Source: Girardinichthys multiradiatus (lineage: Eukaryota; Chordata; Actinopteri; Cyprinodontiformes; Goodeidae). From it: 64,000 nt of DNA. The translations under genes and the position numbers were made by a program. Location of the stretch: NCBI RefSeq assembly GCF_021462225.1, contig NC_061800.1:7075814-7139813 (forward strand), in the 5' to 3' direction. The notes below the pieces were generated by a model. The model did no database searches. It was not told the origin of the DNA and saw only the letters and a list, made by a program, of their open reading frames with translations. This document shows, in pieces, positions 54,766-64,000 of the stretch (position 1 is its first letter; every line of letters begins with the position of its first letter).

Positions 54766-56355
54766 TAATATGATTGATAGCGAAAAAGGAAGAGAGAGAG
54801 AGTTAAGAGAGTTGAATAAATAACAAAGCCAGTGGACCATTTGCAAGTGTATGTGTGGAAGATTTTATTCCAATTGGAGACATATGGACTGACATTTTGA
54901 TGTTTGCCATTTCTCTTATTAATGGGAGCTGGCTCCTCATACCGACTGCAGTGACTGATTACAAAAGTTCTACATGACTTTTATCAGATCCTAATGGTTG
55001 TGTGGGAGAATACGACAAGTGGACAGTGTGTGATAGAATAAGTGTCAGTTGCGGAACATTTCCAGTCTGCTGTCTGCAAAATATTGCCTTTTATTTTGGA
55101 TTAAAGTGTCTCATCATGCAGCACATTTACGCTGTCATAGCCTGGGAGTGATTATAAGATGAATGAAATATGTCTGTGTTAGATTTGGCATTATTTACAA
55201 AATAAGTTCTGCAAAAACAAACACATATTCGAAAACAGTGCAAAGCTAAGCTTTCAAGTGTCTCATGCTTTAAACACTGTGTCCTGTCTTTGGTACAGAT
55301 ACAGCAGTCCTATTGAGGAGCAGCGAGGCAGACAGTCTGCGTTGTACTAATGTTGACATTTCATGATGTTCCAGGTTCTTTTCCTCCTGTATACAGTTCA
55401 AACTGATTTGTTTTTAAAAAAGATTCTGGTTCTGTAGCTGTTCAACCACAATAAACTTGTGTTCTGGAAGGATTTAAAGCAAAACTCTCTATGGAAAGTT
55501 TATCTTCCCAGAGATGTCTCTGTGAAGGCTAATGTGACTAACAGGGGTCCTGCTTCCCTGCTTCCTATATTAGAGTGGGCTTTGTGGAACCTGTGGAATC
55601 TCTGCCTCAGTCCACAGGGACCAACCCCCAGCTGAGACACAGCTGAATCACTTGACTGCCACTTCCTTCCCAGTGTTTCCACTGACGTTACCTAGAGGAA
55701 TTTCCAGTCAAAGACATTTAACTGATGACATCTTCCACGTTTCTCCCCTGGAATTCTGCAACAAGCTTTGTGGTAAGAGTAAAAAGGGATTGGATTAACG
55801 ACACGGGCTTTTGACTTTTTCAGTTTGTGCAGTCTCTTTTTTCTTAAATAGAAAAATAAAGAAATTAAAAAAATGTTTAACTATTTGATTAAAGGTTGTT
55901 GTTTCACTGTGCATTCCATTTTGATTTAGAAGTCAGAAATGTCAAAGTGTAATGTTAGATAAATCAACAAGAAGGTTCAGTGAAGTTAGAATTGCAGTGG
56001 GGAGTTTAAGTATTACTACAATTTAGTCATTTAATTCAATAATTTGTTCCACTAATCTTTAATGCTACAGCTTCACATGGATAAAGCTAAGCTTATAAGC
56101 TTTGAATATAGTTGAAACTAAATATTTATTCACTGTGTAAAATTACACATTTTTACCATTTCTTTTAAGAGTCTAGACTAAGACTAAGAAATAGGATCTG
56201 CTCCTCAGGAGATGACAAAGAAAGATTTGCTGTCACTATTGGTGTGCTGACTGTATCTCCACCATTACAGTGAAACAAGTGATTGTTGCTTTTGAAAGTA
56301 AAAGATTTTGATTTGGTTGTGATATTGATGCACTGAGATACAAGTAGATCTTGGA
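54766..56355. other. Intergenic, no recognised feature
   Basis: A short AG dinucleotide run near 54790-54800. No conserved protein; minor open frames ignored. Confidence 0.35.
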
Positions 56356-56357
56356 TC

Positions 56358-56415
56358 AAGTCAAGTCAAGTTTATTTATATAGCGCTTTTCAGCAACAAG
56401 ACAAAGAGTTAAAAA
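56358..56415 (-). mobile_element. LINE/SINE 3' tail fragment
   Basis: AAGTCAAGTCAAGTTTATTT followed by ATATAGCGCTTTTCAGCAAC is the short 3'-terminal motif shared by many fish L2 elements and the SINEs that use them. Only the tail is present. Confidence 0.6.
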
Positions 56416-56944
56416 ACCAAAAGCAAAGAAGGGAGATGCAGGGCTGCAATGCCTTGTATCGCCTTCGGTTGCAATATGATTAAATCTGCATCTGCTGCCC
56501 TGCCATAAAAAGGGAAGAAATACAACAACAAAAAGTTAAATACTCAAATATTTTGTGGAGAAACATTTGGCTTTAATTATAGCATGCATGTGTTTGACCT
56601 TGGTTTAATAAGAATTGTTGTGAAATTTTTTACATGTGAAGTTGTAGTGATCATTTCTTTGGCAAGTCTTTACCACTGTTATTATGCGTTAGATGGTGAA
56701 GTTTAAAAACCGCAGCATTCAAGTAGTTACCCAATTTTTACCCAGAGTTAGGTAGTAGATGGGCTGAGTAGTCGTCTCTGTAATCCTGCTGACACTTCAG
56801 TATTTCCTGTGCTTCCTCACCGGTGTTCACTGTTAAATGAAAATATACATCACATAATACAATATATCAACATACATTTGTGAAAAAGTTACAAAGTAGT
56901 TTCTATTGATTTCCACTAAAATTCCTTGAAAAAGTAAATTTCAA
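56416..56944. other. Intergenic, no recognised feature
   Basis: AT-rich, nothing recognised. Confidence 0.35.
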
Positions 56945-57330
56945 ATTCATTCATTCATTTATTCATCTTCTATACCGCTTATTCCATAGTAGGTCACGAG
57001 GGAGCTGGTGCTTATCTCCAGCAGTCTATGGGCAAGAGGTGGGGTACACCCTGGACAGATCGCCAGTCCATCGCAGGGCAACACAGAGACATACAGGACA
57101 AACAACCATGTAGACACTCATTCACACCTAAGGGCAATTTAGAGAGACCAGTTAACCTAACAGTCATGTTTTTGGACTGCGGGAGGAAGCCGGAGTTCCT
57201 GGACAGAACCCACGCATGTACGGGGAGAACATTCAAACTCCATGCAGAAAGACCCCCGGCTGGGAGACACGCCCAGGACCTTCTTGCTGCAAGGCAACAG
57301 TGCTATCAACTGCGCCACCGTGCAGCCCTC
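56945..57330 (-). mobile_element. tRNA-derived SINE, copy 4
   Basis: Full reverse-oriented copy: ATTCATCTTCTATACCGCTT tail, ACACCCTGGACAG, CAGTCCATCGCAGGGCAACA, TTAGAGAGACCAGTTAACCT, ACGGGGAGAACATTC and a head ending AACTGCGCCACCGTGCAGCC, the inverse of the A-box region. All parts match the copy at 17041. Confidence 0.8.
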
Positions 57331-57599
57331 ATTTTAAATTCACAAATATTTATTTATTTTCTATTATTACTGGATAGTGTTCTTCAGTGTCTGAAACCAC
57401 AAAAATGCAATTTTTTTTCTCTGTTGCAAGCTACACTCTCTTTCAGGTCGTATCGTCTCCTGCCTTGAAACTGCACAGCTTTCTATACAAAAGTAGTTAT
57501 CCATAAAAGAACATAGAGACGTATAAAAAGGAAGCAATTTTAGTGTTTTAAAGTTTAATTTACAGTTTTTGTGGAAAAAGTGGCTTCACTTTTTTGCTG

Positions 57600-57720
57600 A
57601 TTGCTCATTAGCATGAAAACGCCATCTCTACTCTGAAGCATGGTGATGGCAGCATAATGCTGAGGGATATTTGTTGTTATTCAGTCTTAATCATAAACAG
57701 CAGATGCTTGTAAACCAGAC
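57600..57720 (+). mobile_element. Old Tc1-like fragment, left piece
   Basis: CTGAAGCATGGTGATGGCAG (57637-57656) is the decayed K-H-G-G-G-S transposase segment. The matching right piece lies at about 59090-59400 (GGCTGTGGGTACACCTAAGG and AGATTTGGAAATGTGCAAGG), separated by the palindromic repeat and the family E Tc1. Confidence 0.5.
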
Positions 57721-58096
57721 TGCGTAGTTGTGAATTAAGTGTTGTAAAAAAAAAAACGATCGAAGTTTCAGCTTTGTGCAAGTGTAGATAAGAATATGTG
57801 TAAAACATATTTGTACTTGTAAAAAATAATTACACAAATTGCAAATTGTCTTTGTTAAGCTCTATTTACAGATACAAAGCTAAACACTGTGTGTAAAACT
57901 CTGTGCTCAAGTTCCCTAACTTGGGTGAGTTTCTACTTGCAAGTAAGGATTTTGACCAGACAAATTCCAGTCGAACATATTTTGTGCTAAACCAAATATG
58001 GTTTAGCACATAATTGTAACAAGTTGTTACAAAACTTCAACTTGTGAATGAAGTTTTGTAACAAATATTTCGGAACTTTTCTGCTTTGTGCATATG
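57721..58096. repeat. Palindrome-containing repeat with a second partial copy at 59408
   Basis: Begins TGCGTAGTTGTGAATTAAGT; about 60 bases recur in direct orientation at 59408-59470. It contains two perfect hairpins: an 11-bp arm pair at 57983-57993/58000-58010 and a 16-bp pair at 58024-58039/58049-58064. Non-coding; a MITE or foldback element is likely. Confidence 0.55.
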
Positions 58097-58098
58097 TA

Positions 58099-59085
58099 CA
58101 GGGGTTGGACAATGAAACTGAAACACCTGTCATTTTAGTGTGGGAGGTTTCATGGCTAAATTGGACCAGCCTGGTAGCCAGTCTTCATTGATTGCACATT
58201 GCACCAGTAAGAGCAGAGTGTGAAGGTGCAATTAGCAGGGTAAGAGCACAGTTTTGCTCAAAATATTGAAATGCACACAACATTATGGGTGACATACCAG
58301 AGTTCAAAAGAGGACAAATTGTTGGTGCACGTCTTGCTGGCGCATCTGTGACCAAGACAGCAAGTCTTTGTGATGTATCAAGAGCCACGGTATCCATGGT
58401 AATGTCAGCATACCATCAAGAAGGATGAACCACATCCAACAGGATTAACTGTGGACGCAAGAGGAAGCTGTCTGAAAGGGATGTTCGGGTGCTAACCCGG
58501 ATTGTATCCAAAAAACATAAAACCACGGCTGCCCAAATCACGGCAGAATTAAATGTGCACCTCAACTCTCCTGTTTCCACCAGAACTGTCCGTCGGGAGC
58601 TCCACAGGGTCAATATACACGGCCGGGCTGCTATAGCCAAATGCCAATGCCAAATATCGGTTTCAATGGTGCAAGGAGCGCAAATCTTGGGCTGTGAACA
58701 ATGTGAAACATATATTGTTCTCTGATGAGTCCACCTTTACTGTTTTCCCCACATCCGGGAGAGTTACGGTGTGGAGAAGCCCCAAAGAAGCATACCACCC
58801 AGACTGTTGCATGCCCAGAGTGAAGCATGGGGGTGGATCAGTGATGGTTTGGGCTGCCATATCATGGCATTCCCTTGGCCCAAGACTTGTGCTAGATGGG
58901 CGCATCACTGTCAAGGACTACTGAACCATTCTTGAGGACCATGTGCATCCAATGGTTCAAACATTGTATCCTGAAGGTGGTGCCGTGTATTAGGATGACA
59001 ATGCACCAATACACACAGCAAGACTGGTGAAAGATTGGTTTGATGAACATGAAAGTGAAGTTAAACATCTCCCATGGCCTATTAT
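58099..59085 (+). mobile_element. Tc1 family E, right end missing
   Basis: After TA (58097-58098) the left end reads CAGGGGTTGGACAATGAAAC. Transposase remnants follow to CATCTCCCATGGCCTATTAT near 59083, where similarity to a Tc1 stops before the Glu of the triad. No right inverted repeat found, so truncated. Confidence 0.8.
58283..59085 (+). pseudogene. Tc1 family E transposase pseudogene
   Basis: Pieces in several frames: GDIPEFKRGQIVGARLAGAS from 58290, RKLSERDVRVLTRIVSKKHK near 58460-58515, TAAQITAELNVHLNSPVSTR, then NNVKHILFSDESTFTVFPTS with the first catalytic Asp, and KHGGGSVMVWAAISWHSLGP. A TGA at 58921-58923 replaces a codon after VKDY. The second Asp block appears as DDNAPIHTARLVKDWFDEHE, preceded by a TAG where Gln is expected. 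Truncated before the Glu. Confidence 0.8.
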
Positions 59086-59480
59086 GGTTATTTGCTAGAA
59101 AGCTGAAGATGGATTTTATATTTCAGCATCAGTGAGCACATTAATACATCCTGATCAGGAAAAGAATGGGTTAATGAGAGGTAACGGATCCAGCCACAGT
59201 TCAGAAATAAATCTAACAGTAAGGCTGTGGGTACACCTAAGGAGGGTTGTGTCTTCACAGTCTCATAGATTTGGAAATGTGCAAGGTAGAGTTGGAAAAT
59301 ACTGTCAAACTGAGATGTTGAAAGCTGGTGGACTCCTACCAAAGAACACTGAATGTTGAAATGTAATCGAAAGGTATGGGCACAAATTCAGGTTATAAAT
59401 ATTTTGTGCTGCGTAGTTGTGAATTAAGTTTTGTAAGAAACGATCGGAGTTTCAACTTTGTGCATGTGTCCGATATAAAA
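59086..59480 (+). mobile_element. Old Tc1-like right piece and second copy of the TGCGTAGTTG repeat
   Basis: 59100-59400 resembles the C-terminal region of the Tc1 whose left piece is at 57600. 59408-59470 repeats the start of the palindromic element. Heavily decayed. Confidence 0.45.
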
Positions 59481-60639
59481 CTAATCTTGATAAGATGTCG
59501 TTTTGGTAACACTGTAAAATACGTTGAGATTAGGTCAGTGGGGAATTAGTGCAATGTCAATAACTGTTTTAATAAAGATGATTCATAAAATAAATGCTTA
59601 TTTTTACAAGAACCAAAGAGTGCTATAGAGAAGGCTATACGAAATCTTGTTGGAATTCTGTCAAATTCCAAGTCTATGGAATTAGTTTTGTGCTTAAAAG
59701 ATTGCGAAAAACTTTTAGATGATCAAACAAAAAATAAGAATTTGAGAAAAATATCATTTCAAAAGTCATTTCAAAAGTAAAACATGCTATCTGTGATCAA
59801 TCTCTTAAAGCAATACTGTAAAATCTCTGTTTCATTCTCGCTGATCAGAATTTTGCTCTCGCTGCCAGCTTTGCAATTACACTTCCTCACGCTCTACTTC
59901 CTCACTTTTTCTTTGCACTTCTGGCACAAACCTCTCAGGGGGGAGTGTCTTCTGAGAAGTCTTTTGCCATTGGACAGAAATTTCTTGAGTGACATATCAG
60001 TGGCCCGGAAATTGCGTAGCGTATGTGGCCACCAGGACGTTTTTTCTTTTCTTTTCTTTAATAGACCACTACGCTGAGATTCCAACCGTTCTCCATGCAC
60101 AGAGGATCAGAGGTGAGTATTGACCATATATTTAATGTCTTCTCAGGCACTCTGCGTTTTAATATTTAAGTAAAGCCAAGTGATATTTTGCAAGTTAGCT
60201 TTAAGCAGATAACTAGCTATCAAAACCAGCCAGTGCTAACGTACAGGACAGGTGAGAGACAGCAAGCTCAATTTGTGGCAGTGGTAGGTAGAATTGGCAG
60301 TTCCGACTGCCACAGCCTGCCGGAGCTGCACGGGGCTGTCCAAAGCCAGTGCTGATTATCGGCAAATGGGTTGTCATTGTTGTTATAGCCTGTTAATAAT
60401 AATGTCATTATTGATTATTATTTAATAAACAGATTTAGACCCATAACATAAGGTGATTGTATTTACTTGCGATGGAAAATAAGTAGTACTATGTGTATGT
60501 ATGATGTGCTGAAAGGATGACAACAATTTATTGCGCAAACAGCCGGTTTATTGTCACTCACAGAAAATTATAAATAAATGCTTAAAAACACGCTGGACGT
60601 CCCAGGCCATAAAGCTGCCACAAGCCTGCCAGAGGATGC
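59481..60639. other. Intergenic, no confirmed gene
   Basis: Contains a pyrimidine-rich stretch (59860-60060) and a good donor-like CAGAG|GTGAGTATT at about 60110, but no recognised coding sequence upstream of it. Confidence 0.3.
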
Positions 60640-60710
60640 TACGGGGTGCAAGAGGATGCCAGAAGGTGCCAGAAGATGCCAGAGGATACCAGAAGGTGCC
60701 GGGGGGTCAC
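60640..60710. repeat. Short degenerate tandem repeat (GATGCCAGAAG-type)
   Basis: Irregular repeats of a GATGCCAGAAGGTGCCAGAA-like unit of 10-20 bases. No coding meaning; it is next to the 3' end of the gypsy remnant. Confidence 0.6.
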
Positions 60711-60739
60711 TGTCTGTGTTGTCATGTTTTTCCCGACAC

Positions 60740-61117
60740 GGTCAGACAAAATGTCCAGTGAGATGCCATGCAGACGAAAAACATGGTTAGTGAGGAGCCA
60801 TGCTGTCTGAAGTGTGGACGCAAGCCTCCATAAGGGATCAAGGTGGCATGAAAAACCATCTACAATCGTAAGTATGGTGATCATACCTTGAGAGACCGGG
60901 AGACGGGGGATGGCCACCAAAATCTCCTTTAGATCAGTGCCGTTATTCTGCTAACTCCGGGGTGTGCTGAGAATCTTGCAGTATGGAACCAGTGGATGAG
61001 CCTCGGGCGGACTGACAAAGGGACATAGGTTCGGTTGGACGGCCATGTGCTGAGATCTGGTTTGTGTAGTTGTGCTTTGGCTATGATTTCCTCAGTCTCC
61101 CATGTATGTGACCCCAC
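60740..61117 (-). pseudogene. gypsy integrase remnant
   Basis: The zinc-binding region PLSVRPRLIHWFHTARFSAH, then [10 protein letters not shown], is followed in another frame by the core [20 protein letters not shown] with VDGFS in place of VDRFS and [11 protein letters not shown] (second catalytic Asp). Stops and frameshifts; C-terminus absent. Confidence 0.72.
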
Positions 61118-61235
61118 GATTCAACTGGGAGGCAGAATGGTTGCTGGTTCCTTCTCCGAATCGCCTGGAGAGAATTGTCGGGACAGGGAGTCCGGCTTCA
61201 TGTTTTTTGAACCTGGTCTGAAAGAGATGGAGAGG

Positions 61236-61471
61236 TTAAAATGAGAAAAAAACAAAGACCAATGGAACTGGCGTGAATTTTGACTGTAAATAGGCTAGGT
61301 TCTTATGATCTGTCCAAACCTGAATGGGAAACTCAGCACCCTCAAACCAATGACGCCATTCTTCTAAAGCCAGCTTAATGGCTAACAGTTCTCTGTCCCC
61401 CACATCATAGTTTCTTTCTGTGTTACTAAGTCTACGAGAAAAAAAAAGCACTGGGGTGCAGTCTCCAATCT
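61236..61471 (-). pseudogene. gypsy RNase H remnant
   Basis: Reads [40 protein letters not shown] and [13 protein letters not shown], the RT-connection/RNase H segment with the Glu of DREL and Asp of WTDHKNL. Upstream RT palm missing. The frame breaks at about 61275. Confidence 0.78.
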
Positions 61472-61847
61472 TCCCCTGAATTTTGGGACAGCACAGATAA
61501 TATAAGAGATTTTCACATCATCGTGTAGGAAGGAATGTGGTGAACTGTTAAAGACGAGAGTATACTGGAGAAGAAATCCCCCACAATTACCCACCTCACC
61601 GGAAAACTTCTCAGGGTTTGGGGAAATGACATCACGTGAGTACGGAAGCAGCTGAGTGACCACAGTGCCATCTGTAATTACGGAGGTCTGATTACTCAGG
61701 GAGTGTTGTAGCATAGAGCTGCTGATTTGTCTGGCGTTGTTGCTCTGCAAGGAAACGAAGAGATAAACTATGAGATTGGATTTGGGCAGAATGTTCAGAA
61801 AGAGTTCTCCTAAGTGCATCTGCTGGGTCTTGTTGGCCTGAGTGATC
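61472..61847 (-). pseudogene. gypsy gag remnant
   Basis: The first frame reads QQDPADALRRTLSEHSAQIQ, followed by SLSLRFLAEQQRQTNQQLYA. The next piece reads SPNPEKFSGEVGNCGGFLLQ and [19 protein letters not shown], the conserved capsid start of teleost Ty3/gypsy gag. Frameshift near 61690. Truncated where RNase H begins. Confidence 0.72.
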
Positions 61848-62450
61848 TGTCACGTTCTTCGGTACAGATCTGACCCACATACAGAATTACACTCAGGAGA
61901 AATAAAGCAAGTATTTTAAAGAGTTTATTTTACAAAATGTGGATGTGTGTGATCTGGAACTGGGAGATCACCAACTGCACAGAGAAAGGGAGAGCAGGTA
62001 AGTCAGAGTGTCTGGAGCCTACACGATTACTATAAGTGATGAAATGGCTTACATTGTAGATGAATAGAACCGCCAGGGGAAAACGAGAGATGTGGAGTCT
62101 AGAAGCACAACTCAGGCGCTGTTGACAGCGAGGAGCACTTGTGTTGGAGGGTGAACAGGGTACGCTTCTTACTTGGTCCAGATGAACAGATAGCCAAAAA
62201 ACCACATACAAAACTCCAGAAAACCAACACGTGTCCAAGTTCGCTGGAAGGACTTCATTGTGCAAGTCCATCAAAAGCCTCATTCAGATCTGCAAGCCAA
62301 GGGAAGAACTCCCTTCTGCTCCAGACTGTGTTCCCACAAACTCTGCCTGTCCACCCTCCAACTCGCTTCACAGCAGAGAGAGACGGCTAAAATGCTCTCA
62401 CAAACTCAGCCTCTGTGACCCAACTCCCCTTCTCCGGGAGAATCCACGCT

Positions 62451-64000
62451 AGCCTACAGGTAAGATCTTGCCTGTTCAAACTAGTTGCTCATAACCTCCA
62501 GCCATCAGTACTCTCTCCTCTCTTTCTTCAGCGCACAGATCAGCTGTAAGTGGACCCCGGACAAACCACAGTATCGTTCCTCATGTTTTCAATAAAGCTG
62601 TTACTCAGCCTCATGTTCACTAGCAGGCGTTCCTATGTATGTGACTAATTTGGTTCAAACTATCCAAAGTACAACATTCTTCACCACATGGCCGCCATAT
62701 TAGATTTGAACACTGGGATCTCTGACTATCCTACTCAAACTTCTCTGTGTGGGTGTGGGGGGTTAATACCGAGAAATGCTATCAGTGAAGATGTAAAACA
62801 CTTAATATTTTATTTTTTCCTATTTGTTGAATCCTGCTGTTAACCCTGGCAGATGACTTGCTGCATGTTGCTTCTGCCTGCTTCAATCTCGGCCTATCAG
62901 CAAGGCTCGTCTTTATTTAAACAAAAAAGCATTGACGTTGGAGGGTGTATAATTGTTTTTCCCTAGAAAAGAGCAGTCCAGATAAATCCTAAAAAGACCA
63001 CAATGCAGGACATCCATACCTACTGAATGTGTGTAAACCTGACTGTAAATGAGTTATGTGGGTTTCCTGGGATTTTTACATGTGCGAATGTATAAAGGAA
63101 TCCTTTCATGATTGCCAAGCAGAATATCTGCCCAGCTGTTTCTTATCTTGGAATAGTAAGGCACATTTTACACCCACACATACATGAACTTTTGCAGAAA
63201 TGTCAGTTGCAGCTCTGGCTAAGACAAGCAGCAGCAGCTTTTTTTGAACAGTTTTCTTTTCTCAGACACAATCACCACAGGAATGCACCGCACCAACACA
63301 AAGGTCAGAGTGTGTGCAAAATAAAACTGCAAGGAGGCGCAGATGAAGCAACAAGCTTCCAATCTGAGCGCAAAGAGAAATATCTTAGATGAAATATATT
63401 CATCTCTGCAGCCAATTCTTTTCCAGTAACATAAACAATAGTTTATTTACTCCACATTACTGAGATACTGGAACATTTTCGGTTTATATGTGCACAGGCA
63501 ACCTATCACTCAAACATTTGCCACACAGTAAAATGTGAAACACTGCTATCTGTGGGCCAGTTTTACGAATCGCTTCGGCTCCCTCACCTTTAACTTTCTT
63601 GGCACGGTTTGTTCCTGCAGCGACGGAACGCTTCTGTGATCAGCCTGCCGCCTCTTGGTGAGTCTCCAGAATTTTAATGAGCAGACATGTACACTAGATG
63701 GAGCTGTTAGTCCAATAATCTTTGCTTGACCTGGACTGACCCAGCAGGTAACACAAGGTAGGATGACCTTTTTACACTGAACTGTTATCATGGGAAATGC
63801 ATGTTTTGGGAGTTATTTTAGGGTCAGCTATTATAAGCTGGTTAAACTATGCTCTAATTCATTTAGGTTTTTATTTATTGACCTGTTTTTGTTTGTTTAA
63901 AGTCAGGGGTGAGCAGCTCCTGTCCGTGAGGACCCGGGACATGCATGTTTTATACACAGCTGAAATCTGAACAACTGTGAGGCACACCGAGGAAATTTAA
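62451..64000. other. Intergenic to window end, no confirmed gene
   Basis: AT-rich sequence with short unrelated open frames. A possible 37-base exon (63621-63657, CCTGCAG before, GTGAGT after, plus strand) is noted only as a candidate. Nothing else recognised. Confidence 0.3.

Larger units (their letters stand above)
60740..62450 (-). mobile_element. Ty3/gypsy LTR retrotransposon, internally deleted
   Basis: Minus-strand order is LTR-like (about 62450-61848, with AATAAA and ending CGTGACA), gag, RNase H, integrase. The expected protease and reverse-transcriptase palm are absent because gag joins RNase H directly near 61470. No second LTR was recognised at the low-coordinate end. The outer edge of the LTR is uncertain. 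Confidence 0.72.

Overview
The window looks like nuclear DNA of a teleost fish. The evidence is an AT-rich, intron-rich vertebrate gene (ccdc80) embedded in a dense mixture of typical fish repeats: several Tc1/mariner families with TA target duplications, L2-clade and RTE/Rex-like LINE fragments, a tRNA-derived SINE, hAT elements and a Ty3/gypsy remnant. I cannot name the species from the sequence; a percomorph such as a killifish or livebearer relative is a guess only. I saw no rRNA gene, tRNA gene or CRISPR array, and no bacterial operon structure.

Layout. Positions 1-20800 hold the 5' two thirds of ccdc80 on the minus strand. Five coding exons (20131-19456, 18399-18202, 16126-15690, 11953-11621, 7889-7733) have consensus splice sites and compatible phases, and give about 600 residues: signal peptide, basic/Gly-rich linker, first P-DUDES domain, Thr-rich and Lys-rich linkers, and the start of the second P-DUDES domain. 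The remaining exons must lie left of position 1. A TATA-like box and a probable long 5' UTR lie at 20132-20800. The introns carry SINE, L2, RTE-like and decayed Tc1 copies. Two direct copies of an unclassified ~1.2 kb AT-rich repeat (4600-5860 and 6400-7600) sit in the intron left of exon 5, and a third copy lies at 52660-53670.

Positions 21700-64000 contain no confident host gene and are essentially a transposon graveyard with several layers of nesting. At 21715-24960 a decayed Tc1-like element is interrupted by an L2 tail and by a hAT element (23052-24440) with a perfect 8-bp target duplication; the hAT itself contains a 617-bp foldback element. At 25829-29606 a 5'-truncated L2 LINE is interrupted by a Tc1 element (family A here) whose transposase frame is open. 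At 33629-37532 a second family-A Tc1 is interrupted by a 2286-bp hAT-like element, again with a perfect 8-bp target duplication. Family-A copies 3 and 4 (41783-43358, 46850-48186) share a 42-nt transposase deletion. Other Tc1 families occur at 31985-33425, 38459-40059, 45218-46322 (inside an older Tc1) and 58099-59085. L2 fragments lie at 49290-49970 and 51125-52330, and an internally deleted gypsy element at about 60740-62450.

The only host function supported is secreted/extracellular-matrix CCDC80. All other open frames of note belong to selfish elements. I did not find a convincing previously undescribed system; the most informative observations are the exact nested insertions, the shared-deletion Tc1 subfamily, the foldback element inside a hAT, and the repeated palindromic sequence around 57720-59475.
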